Shown here: in pieces, positions 11,450 through 22,647 of the stretch
Layout: each line of letters opens with the position of its first letter
How positions within the stretch are numbered: position 1 is the first letter of the stretch
From: Rhipicephalus microplus
Taxonomy: Eukaryota; Arthropoda; Arachnida; Ixodida; Ixodidae
Reading direction: 5' to 3'
DNA: 64,000 bases
Assembly: GCF_043290135.1 (NCBI RefSeq)
Contig: NC_134709.1
Coordinates: 67,883,456-67,947,455 of the forward strand
Notes under the pieces: generated by a model
Told to the model about the DNA's origin: nothing
Seen by the model: the letters and a program-made list of their open reading frames with translations, nothing else
The model's database searches: none
Translations under genes and position numbers: made by a program

Positions 11450-12164
11450 AAATATCTGGTTTGCCGCTGCTTCGCAAATACGCACTTCCGGGGTCGCTTC
11501 CTTGCTCTCTGCGTCAGCGTTGCCTTTCGCGAGCTAGAGCACGTTCACGTTCGTTTTCATCAATGGCAGAAAAAAATAATGTTCTGGAACGCCCCTCTTC
11601 ATGTTCATCGTCATGTCGTTTAGTTTGTACCTAGCATCATCATCAGCGTAACCGTCACCTTGAGTATACGGACAATGCACAACGTACAAGCTTAAACCCT
11701 AAAGTGCTTTACCCCTAAAATTGTATGAAATTGGGTTCCACGTGAAAGGTGTACGAAGTGCGAAGCAGTGCTTCACCTTGCCTTCAACGGCATTGGCGTT
11801 CACGTGTAAGCAGTATTGGCTTTTGAAATGTCCAGCCTGCTCGGCATCGATATCCAGAATGCTGTGATGACTTGTTGTATAGAGGCACACTCTATCTTCC
11901 ATGTTTTCCTCTCACTCTCGTTTTCATCCTTCCCACCCTCACTTCCATTTTAACCTAAGCCCTTTATACACCAGCATACATGGCTATGACGTGCTTTATT
12001 ATCCTCTACCTTTTTTCTACGTTCGTGCTCCTAACATAAACTATTAGCCTGAAGCTGAAATCAGTCAGTACCACTTTTTAATCAGATAAGTTTCTTGCCA
12101 CGGAGTGCCACCACGTGTCGACATCGTGCTCGATTGGTCTACGGGCAAACGCTCCTTGACTTCA
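11450..12164. other. No gene recognised
   Basis: No ORF with recognisable content and no clear repeat. Confidence 0.35.
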
Positions 12165-12418
12165 CTTTATTTTTTTTTATTTGAAACAAAACCCGCAGCG
12201 CCACTTAGGCATTATTGCGGGGGGCACAGAGCCTCATAAAATGAATCCGCAGTCTTGCGGCCAACTACATCGGCTGGTAACGTGTTCCATTCAACAATGG
12301 ATTGCGGAAAAAAAGAATGCTTAAAAAGATCCGTTCTGGGGTTGTATGGCCGTACTTTAAATTTGTGTTCCACCGCCTTGACTTGCCACCGCCTTGTTCG
12401 GCGCTGCGGCGGTGAGGG
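12165..12418 (-). pseudogene. CR1/L2-like LINE 3' end with RT C-terminus
   Basis: On the minus strand, 12418 down to the TAA at 12212-12214 is open for about 68 codons and contains SIVEWNTLPADVV, the conserved C-terminal W-N-x-L-P motif of CR1/L2-type LINE polyproteins. A short 3' UTR ends in AATAAA-like A-rich sequence at about 12165. The fragment is heavily 5' truncated. Confidence 0.75.
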
Positions 12419-12419
12419 C

Positions 12420-13284
12420 TACAACTAGCGTTGTCGCCGGCGCAAGAGAGCTAACGGGTACAAGTGCACTTAGTATGACCATCGTCTTTAGAATGGTTGG
12501 AGGGCACTATTAGGACATACGATCCCCGCAAATAACATCGAACTTCAAGTTGCCGAATTCTTCTGAGAAGGGTTTCTCTATTGGCAAAAAGGCTGCAAAA
12601 TAAAATAGATAAGTTACTGTTTCAACAGGTGTGGACTACAGAATTGAAAGTTGCAAGCTTTTAGGCTCAATCGCGGCAAGCTGTTGTTTGCGTTCACTAC
12701 ATCGAAGGAATATGTGTGCCGACCTCTGTGCCTAGAAACCAGAGTACCTATGGTGGATTTGTTTTGTGGCGAGTTCCCACATTACCTTGTATACTTCAGC
12801 TTCTGAAGAAGTATGTGAAACGGTTTCGCACCTTGCGGAGTTCTTATGCAGGACGGCTTCTTGCTCCACCATTGTAGAGTATAAAGTGCTCAAAATCGGT
12901 AACCATTCTTTATAAACAAACAGCCTTGAGTTTCATGCGTTAACTGGAACAGCTCATTGCTCTCCCGTAGTAGAGCAGATTGCACTATGAATCGTCAAAC
13001 ATTTCTGCTGAACAAATTTTTTAGTTGTGAAGCATCCCTTTCACTAGCGTTTGTAACGTCGTACGCAAGTCCGTACGAACGCGCCGCAACGCCTTTCCCT
13101 CATCGGAGATGTTGGAGTGGTGCCAAGTGGGTCAAGTAAGCGCTGCGTGTTGACGTCACAATTCTCTCACAGGTGCCTGATAACGTCACTCTTTCTGATT
13201 CGCAGCATGCTCACCATAGCACCCAAAGCCACCACCGGTGTCCGTGACCACTATCACACAAAATTGAAAAAAAACACTTGTACT
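12420..13284. other. No gene recognised
   Basis: Only short ORFs. Nothing identifiable up to the tRNA-like sequence at 13285. Confidence 0.35.
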
Positions 13285-13355
13285 ATGGACACAGTTGGGC
13301 TCGAACCCGAGTTCACTGCGTGCCAGCCCAGCATGCTACCACTGCTCCGCACGGG
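13285..13355 (-). mobile_element. tRNA-like sequence, probable SINE head
   Basis: On the minus strand an A-box-like AGCAGTGGTAGCATGC (about 13335-13350) is followed by the B-box GGTTCGAGCCC (about 13299-13309). A short A-rich stretch (13265-13275) follows downstream. The arms do not fold as a clean tRNA by eye. Confidence 0.45.
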
Positions 13356-13789
13356 TGCTTGGGAAGTGTTCACAATGTTGCTTTAGGTAGACCTGGTGTC
13401 GGGAAAGGAATCGCGTTAACATGAGTAATAAAGCGTTTTGGAACAGCAAAGGAACAACCAGGTCTCACACATTGCGAATAGCATAACGAGTGGGTAATTC
13501 AATACTGCAAATCATAACAAAAGCTTCTTCTTGGTCACTTATTAACGGTGGCGCAAACCCACTTCGGGAAGAATTCCTCTTTGTCGCCAGCCACAGCATG
13601 AACAATTGGCTCAAAATTCCTTGGAAATGCTTTACGGATACTATACTTCTCACAAAAATGGCGAAGGATAGCAAATAGAATGACGGCCTCCTACCCATAA
13701 ATTATGAATATTATTGCCGTAGTTGGTACCCAGCAAGTGTGCTTGCAGCAGTTACCCTAAGGGGGTTTTAAAAGAGACCCTGAAAGACC

Positions 13790-13915
13790 TGAAAAATTGA
13801 ATTGCTGCACAAACTTGAAGAAAAAAACAAGAGAGACAGGAAAGAGTGCAGTTCTGCACTCTTTCCTGTCTCTCTTGTTTTTTTCTTCAAGTTTGTGCAG
13901 CAATTCAATTTTTCA
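13790..13915. repeat. 126-bp near-perfect palindrome
   Basis: Left arm 13790-13851 is the exact reverse complement of right arm 13854-13915 (62 nt), with only TT between them. The arms contain GAATTGCTGCACAAAC, a run of A and AGAGAGACAGGAAAGAGTGC. The DNA or its transcript could form a long hairpin. A related but imperfect structure lies at 59572-59671. Confidence 0.95.
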
Positions 13916-13994
13916 AGTATGAACCAACTAGTCTGCAAAAAAGTATTGCTTCCTGAAAGACCGTTCTTCTAGCTTCCGCTTTGACTGTGCTGTG

Positions 13995-14340
13995 CCTTCG
14001 TACAGGCCTGGCGTTTGAAATGCGAAGCATTTCTTAGTGAACTTCGGTGACTTTGAGCGTCTCTATCTATCTATCTATCTATCTAGCTGCTTACGTTTGG
14101 GTGCTCTCGTAGTCACCCCCTTAACTTGGCGTGAACCAAAATTAGCATGGGAGGGTAAGATGGTCTGACGAATATGAAGCGCTGGTCAAGACATGAGTAA
14201 TGTCACAATCCCGTCGCGCACGTCGTCAAACACTTCCCACGAGACAGTGGCACTTACCCATGGTAGTATATGTGCCACAGGTGATTGACACTAACTATCT
14301 ACCAAGGAACAACGAGAACACACATGGGAAATTTTAACGC
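13995..14340 (-). mobile_element. Related composite element, second family
   Basis: Read on the minus strand: about 250 bp of unique sequence, then (TAGA)n (14062-14085), then the terminal module GCTCAAAGTCACCGAAGTTC...AAATGC-TTC-GCATTT (14060 to 14015). The last two parts match copy 1 of the main family (2264-2396), but the body differs. Two families therefore share one 3' end. Confidence 0.6.
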
Positions 14341-14544
14341 GTGAGTGTTAAGAAATAGCCGACATCGGTAGCGTCGACCCGACGAATGCAAAGAATAAAC
14401 GTCAGTGTCCCAGCTGGAATGAAACCCATGCTACCCTGGGTCTCGGAACTACTTTTCAAATAGACGCTAATCTTCGTGAACACTCAGTAGTGGTTGCAGT
14501 GCTGCCTACCCAATAATATAAACATTACAAATGCCCCTGGTAAG

Positions 14545-14633
14545 TGAAATTTCCGGAGCCCTCCACGACGGCGTCTCTCATTATCATATGGTGGTTTTGG
14601 GACGTTAAACCCCACATATCAATCATATCAATC
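14545..14633 (+). mobile_element. Ruka-type SINE, 5'-truncated
   Basis: Starts inside the GAAATTTCCGGAGCCCTCCAC block and runs to CCCACATATCAATCA. It is followed at once by the ~130-bp repeat at 14634. Confidence 0.85.
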
Positions 14634-14790
14634 AAAAATACAAATGTACTCCTTTCACACAGGCGTCACGTCAGGTTAACGTCAATTGTATTTAGGTCCC
14701 ATGCACTGAAGTTGATTTATGTAGCAGTGTGCAGAACGAGCATCTTCACGAGCGTCAGCGCTTCATATACATTTATCCAATCAAAGGCCT
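14634..14790 (+). repeat. ~130-bp dispersed repeat (TTAACGTCAATTG family)
   Basis: Best copy of the family; matches the minus-strand copy at 10746-10917 and, more weakly, 54722-54800. With the SINE upstream it forms the same two-part unit as 10680-10917, inverted. Confidence 0.75.
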
Positions 14791-14869
14791 GAGACACAAG
14801 CCGTCATTTCCGTTCGCAATGGTTTTGGCGAGAGCAACTACGTGTTTATATGCGGTCAGCATACGTTTA

Positions 14870-14885
14870 AACCCCCCCCCCCCCC
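14870..14885 (+). repeat. C-tract
   Basis: About 15 consecutive C, a simple repeat. Confidence 0.95.
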
Positions 14886-15205
14886 AACGCTTATTCTGAA
14901 ACACCTTGTGGTGCTAGACAGAACGATTGCGAGTGGAAATGACGATTAATGGCGCAGGCCCGTGATTGGACAAATATATAACGTTAGATATATTCGCGGC
15001 ATCGCATAGTGCAGAAAAACTGATTTCTGTGAACCGGGACGTGCTGTCTTCACCATCTTAGTCTTAGTCTTCTTCCATCTCCTGCTTCTGTTACTGCTCT
15101 GACCAACCTTGCTCGATGTAGTTTGCGTGATTGAGTGTGTGTGTGTTTATTTAAAATGCGTACGTCTGAAAACATAACGCAGTCAAAACATTACGGCGAA
15201 GTGGG

Positions 15206-15451
15206 ATGCGATCCAGTAGCTCGGAGGATGAGGTATTAGTTGATGACATTGATGACTATAGTCTATCTTCAGGAGGTCGGAATGCATTCCTTCATCTGAA
15301 GCGGGGCAGCTGGGCACATCGCAGCCTTTTTAATCCGGATGTCTTTCAACCAGTGATGCAGCAGGAAGCTTTGATCAGCCTGTTTTCCACAGCGAAATTA
15401 GACAAAGAACCGGTTGGAATACTTGCACGCTTTGCAAAGAAAATCGTGTAA
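15206..15451 (+). CDS. Hypothetical protein or first exon
   Basis: An 81-codon frame opening with ATG. The start is acidic and serine-rich (RSSSSEDEVLVDDIDD), unlike the low-complexity ORFs around it. No family is recognised. A TATA-like AAATATATAA lies at about 14972, with a possible initiation region some 30-40 bp on. GTGTAAGG at about 15444 could be a splice donor just before the stop, so this may be exon 1 of a longer gene. An acidic N-terminus followed by aromatic/basic text is also seen in some transposases. Nothing here proves expression. Confidence 0.25.
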   Translation: MRSSSSEDEVLVDDIDDYSLSSGGRNAFLHLKRGSWAHRSLFNPDVFQPVMQQEALISLFSTAKLDKEPVGILARFAKKIV

Positions 15452-15454
15452 GGA

Positions 15455-16072
15455 GTGAATATTTGCGCACGTGTTGCGTATGCCACAGTTCATGTACTGA
15501 GGCAAGATAGAGCAGTGATTCTATCGCTATCAGTCGGAGGGGTTTTCCCCACGTTTGTTGATGTAACTGCTATTGTAATCGAAAGCATCCGCGCAAAATT
15601 GTTCCACTACGTTAGTGAAAGAAGTGCATTTGAGTATTAGGTCGGGTTATGAAAGTTTTGTGCACTACTGCACGTCAGGATTGTGTGCGTGCCTTCCAAC
15701 AGTGCACGAGCTCGCCAACGGCCAGAAGAGAGTCATTCATTGTCGCATGCTCTCTGGAATGTGGCACGTCGGGAAAGTGCGGACATCCATTCTGCTTTAG
15801 GCCGACAATCCTCCAGAACAGCGAGAGGTCCCGGCATCACTGAAACAGCCCGCACCTTGCAGAGCCCTTGCTCCTAGAATGAGAGGCACGGGGGTTATAG
15901 CGCGCGTGAATGTGCGTGGAAGCGCGGTGCTTGTTAAGTCACCCAGACAAGAGAAAGAAGAGCTACAAATTTAGAATGCATCCTACCTTTCGCCATCTAC
16001 CGCTTGTACTTTCGTGAGTAAGTGCTTGTGGTTTCAAGGAACGTGTGCGGTGAAACCACGACTCAGAAAGTG
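15455..16072. other. No gene recognised
   Basis: Short overlapping ORFs only. If the frame at 15206 is an exon, this would be intron. Confidence 0.35.
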
Positions 16073-16083
16073 TGGTAAGTTTT

Positions 16084-16239
16084 CATGGAGGCGGAAATGT
16101 TGTAGGCCCGTTTGGTCAGATTTGGGTGCACGTTAAAGAACCCCAGGTGGTCGAAACTTCCGGAGCCCTCCACTTCGGCCTCTCATAATCATATGGTGGT
16201 TTTGGGGCGTTAAACCCCACATATCGATCAAATCAATCA
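16084..16239 (+). mobile_element. Ruka-type SINE, 5'-truncated, with target-site duplication
   Basis: Body from ATGGAGGCGGAAATG to the CATATCGATCAAATCAATCA tail. It is flanked by an exact 11-nt repeat TGGTAAGTTTT (16073-16083 and 16240-16250), so the truncation happened at insertion. Confidence 0.9.
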
Positions 16240-16250
16240 TGGTAAGTTTT

Positions 16251-18014
16251 CCATAAAGCTTTGACTCATTCATTACCGAACTGAATAACATGACTGATTA
16301 TTGAGCATGTTTGAAATAACAAAATAAGTGTTGAAGAAGTTTTTTTATTTGTGAGACCGTGTACCAATAAAGTATCGTCGCATGAGCTCTCATAGTATAG
16401 TCTCGCGTCTAGGCGTTCCTGGAGTGCCCGGTGACATTGGGCGTGCTCCGCGTGGCTGATGCGGAGATATAGCATGCTCCTATTTCAAGCGTGCCACGCG
16501 GCTGGCAGTATACCACAATGCATTGCGTCCGGAAGTCGGCAAAGTAGCGGTGTGTGGGCTGTATTAGGAAAGTGCGTCCGTGGTTTACTCGACATTCATA
16601 GATCAACACGTGATTCTGTGTCGGTTCGAAGGGATTACAGATCACATGTGCGTGCAGACCAGCAACAGCATGGTCACTGCATGCGAAACGAAGATCACTT
16701 ATGTAGCCATTTTCTGGTTCCTAGAGTGTTTACCGCAACGCTTGTGAGAAAATACTTTTTTCATGCAACGTGAAAAAGTGCCTAGAATGAGAAAACAAAT
16801 CACATGAGTCAATCAATAAGCCTGGGTATTGAAGCAGAGAGCAAAACATGGCGTACCCGTGGACCGACCAACACCGAGCCGAGGACATGTTCGACAAAAG
16901 TAGTGCACATGCGGCATGGTGCACGGTCTAGCCCGAGCCGCACTTTCCCGCGCTTTAGATATCTTTTTCCGGCCTATAAAATGCTGTTTCTTGACTATTT
17001 CTGCCAACATCAGCCAGTGTTGATAGTATCGACAGGAGTAGACTACTGCTCCATGGCGGGGTGTATCGGAATATACACTGCTTAACTCTTGCCACACATT
17101 CGCGGAAGAGCAGTTCCGATTGACATTACAAGATGGGATATTGCGATCAGATGATTTAAACAAAAGCGAAACATGATATACGTGTCATGGCGCAGGAGAA
17201 ACTGGGAGTTGAAGGTCCCCAGAAAACGCCTACGCTATACAGTGAATGCGGCTATTTTATACGCGAGATAAACAGACGTGGTATAACGGACGTATTACAA
17301 TTTATTCTACGCAGTGAACAAGCTGTGACTCCCACAAAGTCCAACGCTCCAGCTTCCCTGGACAAACAAATAATTGTATAGGCAAGCAGTATGAACAGAA
17401 GCGTTCTAGAGGTCTTCGTCGCAAGCACATTGCCTGTTTATACACTCGAAAGGAGGCACACTAAAGCACGGAAGTAAATAAATTTCTTTCCTTTTGTCTT
17501 TCGGGTATGGCTATGTTTTTCCACTTTTCTTGCGCCGAAATGTGGTGTGGACCACATTTTCGCGTGGGCAGACGTTAAGTTCGTTAGTGTGCTCAGTTGG
17601 GCTAGTACGTTCTGCACGTTTATAGCGCTGCGAGTACTGCGTCTTATCTTTGCCCTAATCATCCAGAACGCGTTGCCATTGTCATGAAAATATTTAGGAT
17701 AGGTCAAATAACCATGTTCAAGCACATCCTTGAATAAATGAAAAAATTATGTTCTAGCGCAGTAGCGGGCAACAAATCCGTTTGGTTGCAATGAAATGAC
17801 GGCATTTGGGTTAAAGCTTCTGAAAACGCAAAGGATAATCACGTTATAAATTTCTAGATGTTTCACGTCATTTAGATACAAATCGGGACGCCAGCAGTTG
17901 GTTCACGTGACGTAACGAGGAAACAGGCTCTAGATTGGTCATTACACAAGTAATACCTAATGAAAAAAGTTCAAATGTAATTTACAGTGTCACATGCAGC
18001 GAAAAAAAAAAGAA
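16251..18014. other. No gene recognised
   Basis: Several ORFs of 60-116 codons on both strands, none with a recognisable domain or motif. No clear repeat boundary. Confidence 0.35.
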
Positions 18015-19062
18015 TTGGCAGATCCCAAGTACAGTGGGAATCGATGCCACGCGAAGCACGAATGAAAAATGTTGACGTGTCACTTCAAGATCAGCACAGT
18101 GTTACGAGGTGGAAGTAAATTATGCCGTACATGACTTCCGTGCCATAATTTTTATGTTTGGATGCATTGTTTACCTTCGTCATCTATTTACATCCCGTGA
18201 TGCCAAATTTAGTATATGCGGAGCAAGCGAAACGGCCGCGAGCACGCTATGAGCGTGGTATGTTGTCATTTTTTTTACATGACACGCGTGTCAGAATTAT
18301 CATGTTTGCGCCAGTCATACATTTAGTCGTCCATTGACGTCACGTAGCACCAAATTTGGCATATGTGGAGCTTGCAAAACGGCCGCGAGCGCATCATGAA
18401 GAGCCCAATTTACTTCTATGTAGCTCTGACGCACGCGCACGCTGGGCACAGCGACGCAACGTTAGGAAAACGTGAGCACTCTATAGTCTGAAGCCAGGCG
18501 CGACCAGCGTCCGTCGTTGCTGCCCAACGGCCACTGGCGCGAAATGCGACATGATGCATTTCGCGCCGATGCGCTCTCTCATTTTGTGGCAGAGGGACGC
18601 CAGACGCGCTGAAACGCCCATGCGTGAAAGCAACGTCGCGCGCGCCTGCGACTATATGGCAGGACAGGCGCCTGGCGTGGCAACGCCGGCGTGACGCGAC
18701 GAAATGAACGCCAGGGAGCACGCGCACCATGTCACGTCGAGATGTATTGGCGTCTTGACTGTGACATGTAGTCAAGTTCTCACATGACACGCATTTCATG
18801 ATTATCTTGTTTGCACCAGTCACATACCTTCGTCATCCATTGGCATCACGTAATACCAAATTTGGCATATGTGAAGCTAAGGAAACCGCCGCGAGCACGT
18901 AATAAGTGTGGCATGTGGTCATGTTACATGACACGCATGTCGTGATTATCATGTTTGGATGTGTCATTTACCTATGTCGTCCGTTCGCGTCGCGTAATAC
19001 CGAGTTTGGTACATGTGAAGCTAGCGAAACAGCTACCAGCGCATCATTAGCGAGGCATATAT

Positions 19063-19230
19063 TGTCACGATGAGTCACAAGTACTGGGGGGATTTATTGA
19101 ACAACCGGGTGGCTAGCTCTAGGACGATGCGTCAGTCGGGGCTGGCTCTCGAGCAGAGAAGAACGCGATCTTCTTTTTTCCTCCAGATTTAGAGCCGCTC
19201 TTGCTGCCAACCCACTACGTGCTGGCGGCA
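19063..19230 (-). repeat. 3' LTR of gypsy element
   Basis: 168 bp, identical to the other LTR. Immediately upstream in element orientation is a purine-rich tract (reverse complement of 19231-19260, ending GAAGGGGGGATAA), the expected plus-strand primer. Confidence 0.95.
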
Positions 19231-19461
19231 TTATCCCCCCTTCCGAAAAGAAAAAAAAACAACAAGTACCAAAAAGAGGAAAGGAAAGTACATAGCAGCA
19301 CCGCGATGCTACTACATAGGCACGTGAAAAAAAAATGGAAATTCGGATGAAGTGAAAGTAAAAATTGAAGAGCGTGCCTACATAGGAAACGTCAATGAAC
19401 GAGAAAGTAAGTTCACAAAATAAACAAAAAACACAAATAACGCTGTACGGTAAAGGAAAAG

Positions 19462-22400
19462 TTACGAACAACGCGCCATAAATGGCTTCATGCGCAACAC
19501 ATGAACGACGTCCGGCATCAGCCGTGTCCTGCTCCGTGCATGGGGTGTTGAGTCCGGAACCACTTCGTAGTTCACGTCACTGACGCGGCGTAACACTTTA
19601 TATGGGCCAAAGTACCGGCTCAGCAACTTTTCACTAAGGCCATGGCGGCGGACGGGCGTCCACACCCAAACTTGATCTCCGGGGCTGTAAAACACTTCTC
19701 TGTGGCGGGTATTATAGCGTCGTGCGTCTGCCTGCTGTTGCTGGCCGATGTGCAGTCGCGCGAGCTGCCGGGCTTTCTCGGCACGCTCTGCGAATTCTTC
19801 GGCGTCTGTTGCCAACTCGTCTTCGTCCTGACACGGTAGCATTGAGTCTAGCATGGTCTGCACTTCGCGGCCGTAGAGAAGCCGAAATGGCGTGAATCGC
19901 GTGGTCTCTTGCACGGCGGTATTATACGCGAAGGTCACGTAAGGCAAGATCCGGTCCCATGTTTTGTGCTGTACGTCGATGTACATTGAGATCATGTCTG
20001 CGAGGGTCTTATTCAGTCGTTCAGTAAGTCCGTTGGTTTGCGGGTGGTACGCAGTTGTCCTTCGGTGTCTGGTGTTGCTCAGTTTGAAAACTTCGTCCGT
20101 AAGCTGCGCCGTGAATGCCGTCCCTCTGTCCGTTATTACACTGGAAGGAGCACCGTGTCGTAACATGATGTGGCGCATGAAAAATTGTGCTACCTCAGAA
20201 GCCGTGGCTCGTGGGATCGCCTGGGTTTCAGCGTAGCGTGTCAAATAGTCGGTCGCGACGATCACCCATTTGTTGCTGTCCGCAGACATAGGAAAAGGCC
20301 CGAGAATGTCCATGCCGACTTGGTCGAACGGCGTGCAGGGTGCTTCAATGAGCTGAAGCAAACCAGCTGGCTTAACAGATGGTTGCTTTCGGCGCTGACA
20401 TTCCCGACAGCTTTTCACGTACTTCTTGACGCTTGCCGAAAGTCCTGGCCAATAGTACCTCTCACTCACTCTGGCAAGTGTTCGTGAGTAGGCCAGATGA
20501 CCGGATGTGGGTTCGTCATGGCAAGCGAAGAGGACGTCATCTCGCATGTCTCGAGGAACCACCAGGAGGTAGGCACGGTTGTTCGAACGAGCGTTCTTCT
20601 TGTACAGCACACCATCTCGAAGGCAGAACGACGGCAACGAGCGGAATAAATGACGTGGTATGACTGTGTCCTGGCCCTCTAAATGATCGATGATCGGACG
20701 AATCTCTGCGTCATCCCGCTGCCGTTTACTCAAGTCTGATGAGCTAATGGCGCCCAGGAAGCCTTCGTCTTCCTCTGCTTCCTGACTGCCGACATGAAGG
20801 GGCGCGCGTGACAGTGTGTCAGCGTCTTCATGCTTACGGCCGGACTTATGGACGATGGTGACGTCAAATTCCTGCAGCCGCAAGCTCCACCGTGCTAGCC
20901 GTCCTGAAGGGTCGCGCAGGCTTGCCAACCAGAAGAGGGCGTGGTGGTCCGTCACTATCTTGAAGGGACGACCATAAAGGTACGCGCGGAACTTGGTGAT
21001 TGCCCACACGACTGCGAGGCACTCTTTCTCCGTAGTGGAATAATTCGCTTCAGCACGCGATAGAGAGCGGCTGGCGTAGGCTATCACTCTTTCGATGTCT
21101 TCTTGACGCTGAACGAGCACTGCACCGAGCCCAATGTTACTAGCGTCGGTATGGACCTCCGTGTCAGCATCATCGTCGAAATGAGCGAGAACGGGCGCTG
21201 ATTGCATGCGCTGTCGCAGCTCATCAAAAGCTGCTTGTTGCTCGTTTTCCCAGACAAACGGTGTGTCGTCTCTTGTGAGACGAGTCAGAGGTTCTGCTAT
21301 GTGTGAAAAGCCATGAATGAATCGGCGATAGTAGGCGCACAAACCAAGGAAGCGCCGGACGGCTTTCTTATCGACAGGAGCTGGTAATTCGGCAACAGCG
21401 GCAAGCTTGTCCGGATCGGGACGGATTCCTTCGGCGCTAACTACATGTCCAAGAAACTTTAGTTCTTTATAGCCGAAGTGGCACTTCTGTGGCTTTAGTG
21501 TGAGGTCCGCCGATCGGATAGCCTCCAGCACGCTGCGCAGGCGCTGAAGGTGCTGCTCGAACGTGGCAGAGAAGACCACCACATCGTCAAGGTAGACAAG
21601 ACAAGTCTGCCACTTCAGCCCTGTGAGGACAGTGTCCATCATTCGCTGGAAAGTCGCCGGCGCTGAACACAAGCCAAAAGGGAGTACTCGAAATTGGTAT
21701 AGGCCGTCTGGAGTCACGAATGCTGTCTTTTCGCGGTCTCGCTGATCTACCTCGATTTGCCAGTACCCGCTTTTGAGATCGAGAGAAGTGAAATAATGGG
21801 CATGACGAAGTCTATCTAGCGAATCGTCGATACGCGGTAGCGGGTACACATCCTTTTTGGTCACGTTGTTAAGCTTTCGGTAATCGACGCAGAAGCGTAG
21901 CGACCCGTCCTTCTTTTTGACAAGCACGACTGGAGATGACCACGGGCTGTTGGATGGTTCGATAACGCCATCGTCAAGCATCTCGCGAACTTGCGTACGT
22001 ATCGCTTCACGTTCTTTAGCCGACACGCGGTAGGGGTGCTGGTGTATTGGGCGTGCGTCCTCGTACGTGATGATCCTGTGTTGAGTGATGGACGTCTGGC
22101 GGATCTTCGAGCAACTTGCGAAGCAAGACCTGTACTCGAACAAGAGCGCTCGCAGCGCAGTCTGGTTATCGGTGGACAGATCAGGATTGATGTCAATGTT
22201 GCTCATTGATGTGTCTGCGTTATCCACTACTTCTGACGTGAGACAGTTGGTTACGTTTGCTACTTCGTGGGCAAACGCTATCGAAGTGCCACGGAAAAGG
22301 TGTCGATGCTCATTGCTAAAGTTGGTAACGAGCAATTCAGATCGGCCGTCGCGAACGTGTATTACACTTCTCGCTACACATATGCCTCGCTGCAGGAGGT

Positions 22401-22647
22401 GTTCTAAATTTGTCTCGGCCACCACATCGCCAACGCTCAAACCACAGCATGTTACGTCGACTTGAACACTGGCTCGGGGAGGAAGCGTCACGCTCTGTTC
22501 AGAAATACGGAGTACGTCGACACGCATTCCGTCATCCTGCACGTTGATTGCTCGCTGGGCTGAGAACGTGACGCGGCGCTCTTGCAGATCAATGATAGCT
22601 CCATTTTCCTGTAGAACATCAACTCCCAGAATGACGTCACGGGAGCA
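19462..22647 (-). CDS. pol: Gypsy Pol: reverse transcriptase, RNase H, integrase
   Basis: About 1,060 codons open after the in-frame TAA. Positions below count from the codon at 22542. RT spans about 160-340, with LDLKSGYWQIEVD, LPFGLCSAPATFQ and catalytic YLDD near 312. RNase H spans about 455-575, with HTDAS, TTEKE and TDHHAL acidic residues. Integrase has an H-H-C-C zinc site (about 670-710) and D, D, E near 740, 800 and 836 with 35 residues between the last two. A GPY/F-type module (SRYFGPYKVLRRV) lies near 970. The gene ends at 19462, 231 bp from the 3' LTR. Apart from the upstream stop, every domain looks intact. Confidence 0.9.
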   Translation of the reverse strand, partial: CSRDVILGVDVLQENGAIIDLQERRVTFSAQRAINVQDDGMRVDVLRISEQSVTLPPRASVQVDVTCCGLSVGDVVAETNLEHLLQRGICVARSVIHVRDGRSELLVTNFSNEHRHLFRGTSIAFAHEVANVTNCLTSEVVDNADTSMSNIDINPDLSTDNQTALRALLFEYRSCFASCSKIRQTSITQHRIITYEDARPIHQHPYRVSAKEREAIRTQVREMLDDGVIEPSNSPWSSPVVLVKKKDGSLRFCVDYRKLNNVTKKDVYPLPRIDDSLDRLRHAHYFTSLDLKSGYWQIEVDQRDREKTAFVTPDGLYQFRVLPFGLCSAPATFQRMMDTVLTGLKWQTCLVYLDDVVVFSATFEQHLQRLRSVLEAIRSADLTLKPQKCHFGYKELKFLGHVVSAEGIRPDPDKLAAVAELPAPVDKKAVRRFLGLCAYYRRFIHGFSHIAEPLTRLTRDDTPFVWENEQQAAFDELRQRMQSAPVLAHFDDDADTEVHTDASNIGLGAVLVQRQEDIERVIAYASRSLSRAEANYSTTEKECLAVVWAITKFRAYLYGRPFKIVTDHHALFWLASLRDPSGRLARWSLRLQEFDVTIVHKSGRKHEDADTLSRAPLHVGSQEAEEDEGFLGAISSSDLSKRQRDDAEIRPIIDHLEGQDTVIPRHLFRSLPSFCLRDGVLYKKNARSNNRAYLLVVPRDMRDDVLFACHDEPTSGHLAYSRTLARVSERYYWPGLSASVKKYVKSCRECQRRKQPSVKPAGLLQLIEAPCTPFDQVGMDILGPFPMSADSNKWVIVATDYLTRYAETQAIPRATASEVAQFFMRHIMLRHGAPSSVITDRGTAFTAQLTDEVFKLSNTRHRRTTAYHPQTNGLTERLNKTLADMISMYIDVQHKTWDRILPYVTFAYNTAVQETTRFTPFRLLYGREVQTMLDSMLPCQDEDELATDAEEFAERAEKARQLARLHIGQQQQADARRYNTRHREVFYSPGDQVWVWTPVRRHGLSEKLLSRYFGPYKVLRRVSDVNYEVVPDSTPHARSRTRLMPDVVHVLRMKPFMARCS

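Noticed and set aside
11636..11660. (CAT)n at 11636 as another RTE 3' end
   Set aside because: Only the trinucleotide run matches; the adjacent 40 bp do not align.
19094..19471. 125-codon hydrophobic minus ORF after pol, considered as a small envelope
   Set aside because: Too short, overlaps the pol end, and about a third lies within the LTR; no envelope features.
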